64,000 nucleotides of DNA from Dyella_B nitratireducens (GTDB lineage Bacteria; Pseudomonadota; Gammaproteobacteria; Xanthomonadales; Rhodanobacteraceae). The notes beneath the pieces were generated by a model that was not told the DNA's origin, made no database searches, and worked only from the letters and a program-made list of their open reading frames with translations. The translations under genes and the position numbers were made by a program. The stretch's first letter is position 1, and each line of letters starts with the position of its first letter. The stretch is taken from positions 2,914,001 through 2,978,000 of the forward strand of contig NZ_CP064032.1 in assembly GCF_049532905.1 (NCBI RefSeq), in the 5' to 3' direction. Of the stretch, positions 23,720 to 33,381 are shown in pieces.

Positions 23720-25450
23720 TTATAAATTCTTCAACCGCGGATTGGGGCCAACGATCTGGCGGCTGTCGACAGGCACCTCGACAAGCATGGAAGGGCGATC
23801 GCGCCGATAGGCTTCCTGCATGATGTCGGCAAGATTGCTCAAGTCAGGCGAAACCCGAACGCTCGACCATCCACATGCGCGTGCCATCGCCCCGAAATCG
23901 ATGCGCTCCAACTCACCGTGATATCGACGCGCCGGTGTATCGGGCAGAACTTTCGAAAGCCCCTGCTCCACGATCCCGTAGTTGGCGTTATCGAGCACGA
24001 ACAAGCTGATGCCAAGTTGCCGGGCTTCTACCAGGCAACCGCCGTAGAGCCGAAAGCAACCGTCACCGGAAAACACGAAAACGTGCTTGTCCGGCGCGGC
24101 GATTTTTGCGCCCAAACCAAGACCGTAGGCACCACCCATGGCGGAACCGCGGTACAAGGAATACATCCTCGCATGCGGGTGAGGGCGCTGGGTTACATAT
24201 TGGCGATCCTTGTAGGCCAGGCAAACATCGTCGAAACCTACGCTGTCCGGCTGCCACAAACCATCCAGCTTTTCATAGAAAGCCACGATGTCGACGGCAC
24301 TACCATGCACGCCGCCACGCATACCCATGTTGAGATTCGTATAAAGCGGCAAGTCCTCATTGCAAACCTGAGGATGCGCCTGACACCAAAGAATCGTCTC
24401 GCGCAGGATCGCCTCGACGTCGCCGGCCGTCTGCTGGAACTCCCCCGTCACCTGGTGTCGAAAACTTCCATGCAAACTCCCATACAAGTGCGCGTTGCCC
24501 GTGATGTTCCACACCAGGCCGGCCTTGGCAGGAGAAAAATTGGCAGTGTATTCATCGCCGCAAAAGCCGATCGTGATGAGCATGTCATGCTCATTCAAGC
24601 CATCCCAAAGCTCCGTGGCGCAGTCGTTCCCACCAAAACCCAGATAACCGCAGGCGTAAGGATTGTCTCTGGCTATCGCGTTTGCGCCATTGATGCTCCA
24701 TACGATCGGCGCCTTCAGCACCTCGCACAGCCGTGACGTAAGGTAAGGCAGATTCCGGCAGCGCGATGCCTCGTCACCGGCCATGACCACGATTCGGCCC
24801 TTTCGCCGCGGCGAAAGATGGCGCTGAAGAAACGCGTCCAAACTTTCATGACTCACCGCATTCTGCCGATGGAACGCCAAACCGCCACCCGGCGCGCGAG
24901 ACGTCATCTCCGACAACGCATCGGGCGGCATGACCAGCACCACGGGTTTCGACTGATTCAACTGATCCCGCGCAGCCGCGAGTTGCTCATCTAGCATCTC
25001 GATGTCATCCAGCACGAACGTGCCTTGCGGCAGCTCCGCCATCAGCTGGCCGATCATGTTGCTGCCGGATTCAGTGGTGTCTTGCAGAGGCGATTGATAC
25101 GCCATGCTCGATGGCGTGGCGGCGATCAGATAGACGGCCGGGATATTGTGAAACTTGGCGTCGCTCAGGCCGCACAACAGAAGCTTGCTTGCCGCGCCCG
25201 TGGTGGCCGCTGCGGCAGCGATTTCGCCGGTTGCAAGATAGTGGCCCAGCGGGACGAAGCCTGCCGCATATTCGCCGACGGTAAAGAACTCCATCTGGCC
25301 GCTGCGCGCGCGATGCGGCAGGTAAGGGTCCATATGCTTCAACAAATGGACCAGCCCGCCACCCGTGACACCGGCGCAAACCTTGATGCCCCACTCCGCC
25401 ATGGCATCGAGCACATGCTCGTAGCCGATGCGTGGTTCGACGACAACCAT
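23720..25450 (-). CDS. Thiamine-pyrophosphate-dependent enzyme of unknown substrate
   Basis: This protein of about 576 aa has the three-domain acetolactate synthase/decarboxylase plan. The N-terminal PYR domain has the catalytic Glu in FFTVGEYAAGF. The central domain has WSINGANAIARD. The C-terminal PP domain has VFSGDGCFRLYGGC and NANYGIVEQG (GDG to N, Mg-TPP binding). The start is ATG at 25450 after ACAGGGGG; an ATG at 25474 lacks one. The reaction is probably a 2-keto-acid decarboxylation or ligation. No pathway neighbour helps. Confidence 0.85.
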   Translation of the reverse strand: MVVVEPRIGYEHVLDAMAEWGIKVCAGVTGGGLVHLLKHMDPYLPHRARSGQMEFFTVGEYAAGFVPLGHYLATGEIAAAAATTGAASKLLLCGLSDAKFHNIPAVYLIAATPSSMAYQSPLQDTTESGSNMIGQLMAELPQGTFVLDDIEMLDEQLAAARDQLNQSKPVVLVMPPDALSEMTSRAPGGGLAFHRQNAVSHESLDAFLQRHLSPRRKGRIVVMAGDEASRCRNLPYLTSRLCEVLKAPIVWSINGANAIARDNPYACGYLGFGGNDCATELWDGLNEHDMLITIGFCGDEYTANFSPAKAGLVWNITGNAHLYGSLHGSFRHQVTGEFQQTAGDVEAILRETILWCQAHPQVCNEDLPLYTNLNMGMRGGVHGSAVDIVAFYEKLDGLWQPDSVGFDDVCLAYKDRQYVTQRPHPHARMYSLYRGSAMGGAYGLGLGAKIAAPDKHVFVFSGDGCFRLYGGCLVEARQLGISLFVLDNANYGIVEQGLSKVLPDTPARRYHGELERIDFGAMARACGWSSVRVSPDLSNLADIMQEAYRRDRPSMLVEVPVDSRQIVGPNPRLKNL

Positions 25451-26032
25451 GAGAACCCCCTGTGACATGTCCATGGCAATGAGAAAAAGCTGCCCGCTCG
25501 AGCATCAAACGGAGCCCGAGGATGGTGACGATGACGCGCGGCAAACCTGCCGTTATCCGGTTTGCGCAAACAAATCGAAAAGCCATGCCGCTTGCATGCC
25601 GTTGCGGGGACGCATGCTCCTTACTTCGTCAAGCGGATTTCGTGATCGATGCTATGGCCGGTTAAGTACGATAAGTAGGAACTGCCGCACAAAAGGTGTG
25701 CGATTTCCGTTTTTGCGTATAACTTTCCGCAAATGGTTTGCTTTGACGGAATGCTCACGGTATTGCTTCATCAAATCTGCCGATGAAAAGCGAATGTCGA
25801 AGATATTGTGTCCTTCAGAGGACGCATTTGGACCAACGCCGTGAACTTAAGGTCCGCGTCAATGCTGTTTCAGAGTACGGCGTCATTCCGGCGAAGGCCG
25901 GCACGCGGGGAGAGCACATGGATGTGCTCGGCTTTGAGGAGCGAGGAATCCATGCTTCGTACTTGCGATGGATTCCGGCCTTCGCCGGAATGACGACAAG
26001 GAGAGTCATAGATATCGTGAACAGCGGCCGCT
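25451..26032. other. 582-bp intergenic region with palindromic repeat
   Basis: This contains the TPP-enzyme promoter region and the CGTCATTCCGGCG repeat at 25881-25995. No gene is supported. Confidence 0.6.
25881..25995. repeat. CGTCATTCCGGCG-family palindromic element A
   Basis: The outer arms CGTCATTCCGGCGAAGGCCG and CGGCCTTCGCCGGAATGACG enclose an inner GAGCACAT-GGA-TGTGCTC hairpin and a spacer closely repeated at 38635-38740. It ends 38 bp past the sulfotransferase stop codon. Confidence 0.9.
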
Positions 26033-27604
26033 CTAGTCGATCGCAACGCCAGCTTGTTCCAGCAACTTACGCAACTCGCCGAGCTGCGCCTCATACCTCT
26101 TCCAACGCCCAACCGCATCGCGATACACCGGCGCCCGCACCTGCCACGCATTGGGTGTATTGACCGGCGCCACATTACGCTCGGATTGCAGACACGCATC
26201 ATCCCAAGGCAGCCCGCAGAATGCGAGCAACTCCCGCACGGTCGCTTCCTGCTCCGCCACCAGATCTTCGTAGCGAACCTCGAAAATCCTGCCCGGAAAC
26301 ACGCGACGCCAGTGCGCCATCAGGCGATCGAAGCCAACGTAATAGCGCCCTGTATCGAGCAGATCGAAGGAGTAGTCGTAGTAGGACGTCTCCTGCTCGA
26401 ACAGATGCCGGAAGTTGCCCAGGCAGGTATCCAGCGGATGGCGGCGCAGGCAGATGATCTTCGCATCCGGCAACGCACTGGCGATAAAGCCGGCGTAGAG
26501 AAAATTGTGCGGCAGCTTGTCGATGAAATGTTTTGCGTGCTCGGCATGCGGACGCGTGGCCGCCAGATAATCCGCGCCCAGCTGCCGCCAATCGATATGT
26601 TGCGCACGTGCAGGCAATGACGGATCAAGCAGCAATGGTACGTTGCCGCCGTATTGCCGCTGCAACGTTGCGGGGAAATCCTGCAGCTCGCCCGCTGAAT
26701 AGACATCCGGATGGCTGGAAAGGATGCGATCGAGCAAGGTGGTGCCGGTGCGCGGCATGCCGATGACGAAGATCGGTCCATCCCCGGCTTCACCCTGCCC
26801 TGCCGGCGCAGATGAAAAACTTGCTTGCAAGCGTTGAAAAATCGCCTCGTCACGCTGCACCGATTGAACACGCCGCTCTCGCCCCACGGATTTGCCACGA
26901 CGGTAGTGCTCAAAGGCGGACGCATAATCGCCGAGGTCGTCGAATTCCTTGGCCAGCGCCATATTCAGATAAAGCTGCGCAGCCGGCTGATTCGGATAAC
27001 GCGGCAACAACGCGCGCAGCCGTTCGACGTGATTGCGCTCCGCCGTCTGCCTGCGAAGTTGCGCAAGATTGAGATGTGCGATCCCGTAGCCAGGATCGAT
27101 GCGGACACAATGCTCCAGTTCCTGCTCAGCCGCTGCTTCATCACCCATCGCCGTCAACGCATAGGCAAGATTGAAGCGCGCCTGCGGATGGTTGGGCACC
27201 ATCGTCACCAACCGGCGAAAAGCCGATACGGACTGTTCGTGCGCATGCGCCTGGCTGTAAACCACACCCAGCGTGTCCAACGTCATCGGATCTCCCGGCC
27301 CCAATGTCATCGCACGATCCGCCACCAGTCGTGCCTCCTGCAGCCGCCGGGTAAGCGCCAGGGCTTTGGCATATTGCGCGGCGAAATCGGCGCGGTTGGG
27401 TTCGAGCGTCGTCGCGACCTGCAATAGGTCTACCGATTTCTGCGGTTGCTGCAGTTGCATGTACGCCACGCCCGCCATGAATGGCGCCATCGCGTCCCGT
27501 GGCGCCAGCGGCTGTAGCTCCCCGGCAAGCTGCAGCACGCGTGGCCATTCGTTGCGGTTGAAGGCGTGGATGAGGCGGGCCTGGAGGTCGGGCAAGGCGG
27601 TCAT
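26033..27604 (-). CDS. TPR-repeat sulfotransferase
   Basis: This 523-aa protein has about seven N-terminal TPR units (residues 1-230) followed by a sulfotransferase domain. The 5'-PSB loop for PAPS is IFVIGMPRTGTTLLDRILS. The 3'-PB region is CLRRHPLDTCLGNFRHLF. It resembles TPR-sulfotransferases of proteobacteria that sulfate peptides or glycans. No signal peptide. The ATG at 27604 is followed by a continuous TPR pattern; longer readings enter repeat DNA. Confidence 0.9.
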   Translation of the reverse strand: MTALPDLQARLIHAFNRNEWPRVLQLAGELQPLAPRDAMAPFMAGVAYMQLQQPQKSVDLLQVATTLEPNRADFAAQYAKALALTRRLQEARLVADRAMTLGPGDPMTLDTLGVVYSQAHAHEQSVSAFRRLVTMVPNHPQARFNLAYALTAMGDEAAAEQELEHCVRIDPGYGIAHLNLAQLRRQTAERNHVERLRALLPRYPNQPAAQLYLNMALAKEFDDLGDYASAFEHYRRGKSVGRERRVQSVQRDEAIFQRLQASFSSAPAGQGEAGDGPIFVIGMPRTGTTLLDRILSSHPDVYSAGELQDFPATLQRQYGGNVPLLLDPSLPARAQHIDWRQLGADYLAATRPHAEHAKHFIDKLPHNFLYAGFIASALPDAKIICLRRHPLDTCLGNFRHLFEQETSYYDYSFDLLDTGRYYVGFDRLMAHWRRVFPGRIFEVRYEDLVAEQEATVRELLAFCGLPWDDACLQSERNVAPVNTPNAWQVRAPVYRDAVGRWKRYEAQLGELRKLLEQAGVAID

Positions 27605-27685
27605 GGTGGATTCGGGCGATGCATCAAGAGGAATGCTATCGGCCAATGTAACGGGTCTTGTCCGCGATCGGTACATGCCTGCTGC

Positions 27686-27750
27686 GTAGGTTGGGGTGCA
27701 AACCCCAACATTGCCATGTATGGCATCGCGCCATATTGGGGTTTGCACCC
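27686..27750. repeat. REPIN-like hairpin, copy 7, fused to the large palindrome
   Basis: The left half is intact. The right half (ATTGGGGTTTGCACCCTG) loses the terminal CCAACCTAC and runs directly into the arm of the 600-bp palindrome. Confidence 0.85.
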
Positions 27751-28333
27751 TGATATATCCCCACGATTTGCTGAGGAAACGGACGCGCACGTGGAGGTGG
27801 ACCATTGCCTGCGGCGCTTTCGGACCCTAAAGGGCCCGAGTCACTTTTCTTTGCTGGCCCAAAGAAAAGTAACCCAAAGAAATGGCCTGAAGAACTCATG
27901 GCACTACGCAGGTTACAAGCCTGAACGTTTAAGGCCCTGCGATGATGGTTGACTCGCCCGCTTCCACCACGTTGCGATACCGCGAGGCGCCAAAGCACTG
28001 AGGACTTAAAGCAAGCCCGCCAAACGCCGAGGTCTGCTTTAAGCCCTCAGCGTCACGGCGCCTCGCGACATAGCGGGGACGTGTAACCTTGGGCGGCCAA
28101 CTTTCCGTATAGATGTGAACGTTCAGGCTTTTACCCCTCCCATGCCGCGAGCCTTTTAGGCCATTTCTTTGGGTTACTTTTCTTTGGGCCAACAAAGAAA
28201 AGTGACTCGGTCGCCTACGGCGATCGAAAGCGCCGCAGGCAATGGTTCGCCTCCACGCGCGACTCGCTTCCTTCGCAGTATCGCCTTCTCAAACCGCAAA
28301 AAACGCGAGGATACGCCAGGGTGTAAACCCCAA
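27736..28333. repeat. Composite palindrome of about 600 bp, MITE-like
   Basis: Both ends carry TTGGGGTTTRCACCCTG in opposite orientation. Moving inward, matching inverted blocks include CCATTGCCTGCGGCGCTTTC, AGTCACTTTTCTTTG, AAAGAAAAGTAACCCAAAGA, AAGCCTGAACGTT, GCGAGGCGCC and CTGAGGRCTTAAAGCA. The centre lies near 28024. No transposase or convincing ORF is inside. It separates the sulfotransferase and cupin genes. Confidence 0.85.
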
Positions 28334-28397
28334 CCGACGAACCCCGACTCTCCAGATGGCATACGATAAGGATTCCCCATCTCCCGCAGGCAACCCC

Positions 28398-28763
28398 ATG
28401 TTTCAACCCCATAACCTGCTACAAGCTTTCGATCGCGTCACCGATTACTGGTCGCCCAAAGTCATTGGCCGCGTCAACGATCAATTACTCAAGGTAGCGA
28501 AGCTGAAAGGCCATCTGGTGTGGCACGCACACGATGACGAGGATGAACTGTTCTACGTCGTGAAAGGCCAGATGCGCATCGAGCTGGAACAGCAAATCAT
28601 CCACCTGGGCGAAGGTGACTTCTTCACCGTGCCACGTGGCATTCGCCACAATCCCGTCGCGGAAGAAGAGTGCTGGATCATGCTGATCGAACCCGCGTCG
28701 ACCAAGCACACCGGCGATGAGATCACTCCGCAGACGCGCAGCCTGGACGAACAGCTCTCGTAA
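28398..28763 (+). CDS. Single-domain cupin protein
   Basis: This 121-aa protein contains the cupin motif 1 region (HLVWHAHDDEDELFYVVKGQ, with the His, Glu and following Gly) and motif 2 (GDFFTVPRGIRHNPVAEE, with the final His). This fits a metal-binding beta-barrel of the mannose-6-phosphate isomerase-like group. The start at MFQPHN follows GCAGGC; MAYDKD at 28356 is possible. Convergent with the YgiC-like gene. The substrate is unknown. Confidence 0.88.
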   Translation: MFQPHNLLQAFDRVTDYWSPKVIGRVNDQLLKVAKLKGHLVWHAHDDEDELFYVVKGQMRIELEQQIIHLGEGDFFTVPRGIRHNPVAEEECWIMLIEPASTKHTGDEITPQTRSLDEQLS

Positions 28764-28775
28764 TGTACTTGGCAC

Positions 28776-29936
28776 TCACACAATCACATGCGGCACAAAC
28801 CGCGACGTATCCCGTGTAATCAGCGTTGCATCCTCACGAATCCCCATCCCCGCCGGTGTATCGCCAACCACCCAGCTGCCGATCAACGGAAAACCACCTT
28901 CGAAGCGCGGCAGTGGATGGAAGGCCTGCCGAATCACCGGGCACCGCGTGTATCGTCCCGGCGAGCTGACACCTTCGCCATTGGGCAAGGTGATCTCGAC
29001 ATTCGCCCCTTCGCGCGAAAACAGCGGCTTTCTTACCCATCCTCGCGGCAAGAGCTGAGCAGGTTGTTCGTCGAAGTAAGCCGGCAGCAGATTGGGGTGG
29101 CCGGGATGGCGTTGCCATAGCAGCGGCATGATGCCCTTGTTGCTCAACACAGCCTTCCAGGGTGGCTCGATCAGCTGCAGGCCGGAATCCGGTAGATGGG
29201 AACCATATGCGTCGGCAAAGAGATGTTCCAGCGGATAGAGCTTGAACAGCGAGCCGATGATCTTGTTGTTCAAATCCGTAAACCGGCCCTGGCGCGTTAT
29301 CCCGATATCTTCGATGGCGATCATGTCGCCATAGACACCGGCCTGCATGGCGCAATCGCGCAGGTATTCAATGGTGCCCTGGTCTTCCAGGCTGCTGCGT
29401 ACGGCCGTGAAGTAGAACGGCCGCGGCAACGACTTGCCGATCGTGGCAAACGCCAGAATCAGCAACTCCTGCAGTTGATTGTATTGATCCGTGTTCGGTG
29501 CAAGCTTGCCGCGTTGCTGTTGTTCTTCCAACCAGATCCACTGAAAGAATGCCGCTTCGTAGACGGAGGTAGGCGTGTCGTAGTTGAGCTCGTAGAGCTT
29601 GACCGGGCCGTGGCCGTCGTAGACCAGATCCATGCGGCCATACAGATGTGACTGTCGTTGGCGCCAGGATGCAGCGATCCAATCCCAATACTGCGCGGGA
29701 ATGGCAAGCTTGGTCATCAAAGAATCACTAGCGACGACCTCCTCTACCAACGCCATGGCCATCTGATGCAGCTCACCGGTAGGCGCCTCGATATCACGCT
29801 CGATCTGCTGCAGCGTGAACGCGTAATACGCGGATTCGTCCCAATAAGCTTCGCCGTTGATGGAATGAAACTGAAAGCCGTATCGCTCGGCAGTCGTCCG
29901 CCAATCCGGGCGTGGATCAATGGCAATACGCTTCAC
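28776..29936 (-). CDS. Glutathionylspermidine synthase-like ATP-grasp protein (YgiC type)
   Basis: This 386-aa protein matches the synthetase domain of glutathionylspermidine synthase. It opens DPRPDWRTTAERYGFQFHS and contains RMDLVYDGHGPVKLYELNYDTPTS, a long central region, and PWKAVLSNKGIMPLLWQ with the ATP-grasp lysine. It lacks the amidase domain of full Gss, as do E. coli YgiC and YjfC. The real substrate of these short enzymes is not settled. A DUF1190-like lipoprotein lies directly upstream in the same operon, matching the ygiB-ygiC pair. Confidence 0.9.
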   Translation of the reverse strand: MKRIAIDPRPDWRTTAERYGFQFHSINGEAYWDESAYYAFTLQQIERDIEAPTGELHQMAMALVEEVVASDSLMTKLAIPAQYWDWIAASWRQRQSHLYGRMDLVYDGHGPVKLYELNYDTPTSVYEAAFFQWIWLEEQQQRGKLAPNTDQYNQLQELLILAFATIGKSLPRPFYFTAVRSSLEDQGTIEYLRDCAMQAGVYGDMIAIEDIGITRQGRFTDLNNKIIGSLFKLYPLEHLFADAYGSHLPDSGLQLIEPPWKAVLSNKGIMPLLWQRHPGHPNLLPAYFDEQPAQLLPRGWVRKPLFSREGANVEITLPNGEGVSSPGRYTRCPVIRQAFHPLPRFEGGFPLIGSWVVGDTPAGMGIREDATLITRDTSRFVPHVIV

Positions 29937-29947
29937 GCACCTGCACC

Positions 29948-30496
29948 TTAGCTGCCGTGACCACCTTCGCCACCCTCACCACCAAAGCCGCCGCGCCCGG
30001 TGGTGTCGCCCTCGCCCACGGCTTCACTGGATGGGGTGGAGCGCCATCCACCTGCGCTGCCGGTATATCCGCCACCACTGCCGCCACCGGAATAAATGTG
30101 TCCGTAGTGCGGCGAATAATCCGTATTGTCGCGCTTGCGAAACACCGGGCCGGCTGGGTAGTAGGTGGTCTGGCTGCTGCGAATGATGCGGCCGATCAGG
30201 AATCCGCTCATCACCGGGGCCCAGGCCGTGCCCAATGCGGCAGCACTTTCACGACAGGTGTCCAGGCTGTAATCCTGCGCGCACTGTTCTCGCGTTGCAT
30301 AGCGAGGCCCTTCGTCGGTCGCATCCGCCACGGCTTCGACGTACGCCGCTTCGCAGCTGGCTTCCGGCACACCTGCGGCGGTGCAACTGCTCAATGACGT
30401 GAAGGTCTGCTGGCTTTTTTGCCCGTTATCACAAGCTGTGATGACGAGCGGCGTCAGTCCCATGACAACCAGCGACACCGTCCTGGATCGTTTCAT
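29948..30496 (-). CDS. DUF1190 (YgiB-like) lipoprotein
   Basis: This 182-aa protein has a lipoprotein signal ending PLVITAC, so Cys22 should be lipidated. Repeated Cys-containing segments resembling DUF1190 follow (FTSLSSCTAAG, CEAAYVEAVADATDEGPRY, EQCAQDYSLDTC). A Gly/Ser/Tyr-rich C-terminus completes it. It is 11 bp upstream of the YgiC-like synthetase gene, the same order as in enterobacteria, which supports both calls. Confidence 0.85.
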   Translation of the reverse strand: MKRSRTVSLVVMGLTPLVITACDNGQKSQQTFTSLSSCTAAGVPEASCEAAYVEAVADATDEGPRYATREQCAQDYSLDTCRESAAALGTAWAPVMSGFLIGRIIRSSQTTYYPAGPVFRKRDNTDYSPHYGHIYSGGGSGGGYTGSAGGWRSTPSSEAVGEGDTTGRGGFGGEGGEGGHGS

Positions 30497-30546
30497 GCCA
30501 TCCCCTGATAGGCATTTTGATGGGACGATGGTAAATCAAAACGCCA

Positions 30547-31809
30547 TCAGCCCGCCTGCACCGCACAGCCCCCGTTGCGCTTGGCCATATACATCCGCTC
30601 ATCGGCGCGAATGCACAACCCGTGTGGTGTCTGCGCATCATCCGGAAATATCGCCAGGCCAATACTTGCCCCAATCTGCAAGGTATGGCCCTCGATTGAC
30701 AGTGGTGTGTCCAGTAATTGCTGGAGTGCACAGGCAACGTCGGTAGCCTCCTTGCGTGTAATCGGCCCTTCCAGTACGACCGAGAATTCATCGCCACCCG
30801 TGCGCGCCAGCGTGTCGATGCGCCGCAACCGTCCGTTGAACAGGCGCGCCACCTGCTGCAAAACCGCATCGCCCACGTGATGCCCGAGGGTATCGTTCAC
30901 CTGCTTGAAGCCATCCAGATCGATGGCCAGCATGGCCATGCGCGCATGGCGCTGACGCCCGCGCTCGATCGCGCCGCTGATGCGATCCTGGAACAGGCGC
31001 CGGTTCGGCAAGCCCGTCAAGGCATCGTGCTGCGCCAGATGCTGGTTGCGCTTCACCTGCCCCTCCAGCAGCAGCAGGATCATGCCCACGGCCACCAGAT
31101 ACTTGGGCAGGTTCCACACCTCGGCGCCCACCTGGACCTTCGGCCAGAACAGGTCAAACAGCATGCCGACGGGAAACACCAGCGACCATGCCAGCAAGCC
31201 AAGCGCCGTGACCACGAATCCACCGGTCCTACGCTGCTTGGAAAAAACAAATTGCAGGCAGCAGATGAAATAAACGACGAATAGCGGCAGCACACCCATC
31301 AGATCGGCGCCGTGCGCGGAGAACTGCCAGCGCAACAAGGCGATCGCCAGTGCGGTATTGAGCCCCACGGTAATCCATCGGGTCGCAGGCCGTTCGGCAT
31401 GCGGTGTCATCGCGACGATAGCCAGCGGCACCAGCGCGAACAGGCTGGCAGCCACCACCATCAGGCCATGCGGCACCGACGATAGCGACGTCAACGCCAG
31501 ATAAAACGTATAGACGGCCGACATGGCCCAGAACAGCAAGCGGCTTTCCCTTTGATGGAGTCGCGCGTCCACGGACCAGCAGAACAATGCCGCGCACCAC
31601 ACCAGTGCGGAGGTACCGACGATATCCGCAAGCACGCCGCCCCATCCGGGCAGGTCGAGGAACGAATAAGCGGCGAAATGCAGCTCGACGCAAATCCAGC
31701 CCGCCAGCCAAAGCCGCGTCATCATATTGCCGGCGGGACGCGACACCGTCACGAACGCATAGATCAGCAATCCAACCGCTAGCAGATCAGGAAATTCTCT
31801 CCAGGACAT
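30547..31809 (-). CDS. Multi-pass membrane diguanylate cyclase
   Basis: This 420-aa protein has about eight N-terminal transmembrane helices (to about residue 245), then a GGDEF domain: HDALTGLPNRRLFQDR, DLDGFKQVNDTLGHHVGD and ARTGGDEFSVVL. The inhibitory I-site RRID lies exactly five residues before GGDEF, so product inhibition is expected. The sensor part may be MASE-like. It should make c-di-GMP in response to an unknown membrane signal. Confidence 0.92.
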   Translation of the reverse strand: MSWREFPDLLAVGLLIYAFVTVSRPAGNMMTRLWLAGWICVELHFAAYSFLDLPGWGGVLADIVGTSALVWCAALFCWSVDARLHQRESRLLFWAMSAVYTFYLALTSLSSVPHGLMVVAASLFALVPLAIVAMTPHAERPATRWITVGLNTALAIALLRWQFSAHGADLMGVLPLFVVYFICCLQFVFSKQRRTGGFVVTALGLLAWSLVFPVGMLFDLFWPKVQVGAEVWNLPKYLVAVGMILLLLEGQVKRNQHLAQHDALTGLPNRRLFQDRISGAIERGRQRHARMAMLAIDLDGFKQVNDTLGHHVGDAVLQQVARLFNGRLRRIDTLARTGGDEFSVVLEGPITRKEATDVACALQQLLDTPLSIEGHTLQIGASIGLAIFPDDAQTPHGLCIRADERMYMAKRNGGCAVQAG

Positions 31810-32322
31810 TCACTCGCCCCACGCCGGTGGGAAACCTCATATGTAATCGGCCGTACTGCTATATGGGTTATGCGACGTCCTTATCCCCTAAAACACCAAA
31901 CTGCAGGGTCAAATCCCATGCATGACTCGTGCCGTCAATGTCGTCTTGGAGAAACCCGGGCATGTGCCTGCCACCCAAGATGCCCATGGCAGGTACCAGC
32001 ATCACGGGATGAACAGAAACTCCCTTGCGCGAGACCTGCCATAAAATCGGCAGTGAGAGGCATTTCTTTAGCAACCGGCGAAGCCGGCATGCTCGCCGTG
32101 AAGGTCACGCCGTGCTTGCGCGAAGTGTGTTGAACGCCTCGCATCTGCGAGCCCCTGCCCCTGTCGTTACGCGCTATTAATCAGTGCTTTTGTCCTGCGA
32201 GGCAACAGATAAAAAGCTTGCAGTAGTTGAATCGATCCAAATTTCACCATGGCTTCGCAGGATGACGAAAAAAGCCGAGGGGTCTCCCCCTCGGCTTTGC
32301 TTTCGAACGCACCGCTTGCCGC
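31810..32322. other. 513-bp intergenic region
   Basis: This contains the cyclase promoter region and, at its right end, the terminator of the next minus-strand gene. The short frames on both strands have no ribosome site or coherent composition. Confidence 0.5.
32270..32299 (-). terminator. Rho-independent terminator
   Basis: AAAGCCGAGGGG and CCCCTCGGCTTT form a strong stem flanked by AAAAAA on the left, which is a U run on the minus strand. It lies 24 bp after the secreted-protein gene. Confidence 0.85.
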
Positions 32323-33381
32323 TTAGTTCGACTCAGTGAACTGGATATACGGCGAAGAACCACCCACTGCACTGCAGCTGCCCAGGTTCAGGTTGTTGCT
32401 CTCGCCCGTGCTGCCATCATTGGCAACGCAAGTCGGCGCCGTGGTGGAACCATAGGTGCCGGCCACCCTCACCGTGATCGACGAGCCGCTGTTGAAGTCG
32501 GCTTCCGAACCGCCCGCGTTGCCCACCACGTTGAACTCCGACTGGTGCCATACCTTGGCCAGATACACCACGCTGTCCTTGCCGCTCGCGCTGTAAGCCT
32601 TGCCCGAGTAGGTCACCGTGATCGTGTCATTGCCACCCGACGCCGCCGAGCCCGTAACGCTCAAGCTGGCGAGCGACGTAGCCGGCACGTCCGGCAGGCT
32701 GACGTAGGAGCTGTTGCGATAGCAATCGCCGCCACCATCGCTGCCCCAGCCACTCGGGCAGCTGGTGCCGCCGTAGCCGATCAACCAATACTGCATGAAG
32801 CCGGCGGCTTCACCCTGGGTCTCATAATCCGGCGCGTACACGAACTGCTGCCACACGGTGCAACCGGAGTGGCTCTTGCATGCCGACGTGGTAGAGGTGA
32901 ACTGCGAGTTGACCTGCAGCGAGTATTCGTTCGCACCGAGAATGCCGCCATCGCCATAAGCTGGAACGCCCACGCCCTGCTCTGAGGTCACGCCCGTTAC
33001 CGTCGGGAAGCTGCCAACGGTCTTGCTGATCAGGTCCGAACCCGGCGCCTGCATCACATAGTCATTGCCATTGCCGGCGGTTTCCGGCTGCAAATGCTGT
33101 TGCTTCACTTTGGCCGGCAGGGTATGCACGCGCGGCGTCAACTGTTTGCACGCCACCTGTTCCCAGATGATGCTTGGATAATTTGCTTCGAAGCAGCCTT
33201 CCGACGGCGTGGCGATCTGCCCCATGTTTTCACGCCAGGCTTGACGTGCGACCGCTTCGATCGGGCCCACTTGCTGATCCGTCTGCCCCAGAACATCCGT
33301 AGGCTGCGCCGCAAACGCCGCGGGAACACAGGCAGCACTGATAAGACCAGCCAAAAGCGCGTACTTGAACTTTGCTTGCAT
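32323..33381 (-). CDS. Secreted protein of unknown function, Cys/Ser/Gly-rich
   Basis: This 352-aa protein starts at MQAKFKYALL after GGGGAGAA; the signal peptide ends AAFAAQ (about residue 24). The mature part begins with a helical segment and then becomes beta-rich with paired cysteines (SACKSHSGCTVWQQFVYAP, GYGGTSCPSGWGSDGGGDCY). Repeated Thr/Ser/Gly strands near the end suggest a beta-sandwich. No catalytic motif is recognised. Its own terminator shows it is monocistronic. Confidence 0.75.
   Translation of the reverse strand: MQAKFKYALLAGLISAACVPAAFAAQPTDVLGQTDQQVGPIEAVARQAWRENMGQIATPSEGCFEANYPSIIWEQVACKQLTPRVHTLPAKVKQQHLQPETAGNGNDYVMQAPGSDLISKTVGSFPTVTGVTSEQGVGVPAYGDGGILGANEYSLQVNSQFTSTTSACKSHSGCTVWQQFVYAPDYETQGEAAGFMQYWLIGYGGTSCPSGWGSDGGGDCYRNSSYVSLPDVPATSLASLSVTGSAASGGNDTITVTYSGKAYSASGKDSVVYLAKVWHQSEFNVVGNAGGSEADFNSGSSITVRVAGTYGSTTAPTCVANDGSTGESNNLNLGSCSAVGGSSPYIQFTESN

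Noticed and set aside
27736..28333. Insertion sequence in the large palindrome
   Set aside because: No transposase frame is inside. At most it is a non-autonomous MITE-like element.
31870..32133. An 87-codon plus-strand frame in the gap after the GGDEF gene
   Set aside because: It lacks a ribosome site and has Cys/Arg/Pro-rich composition typical of random GC-rich DNA.
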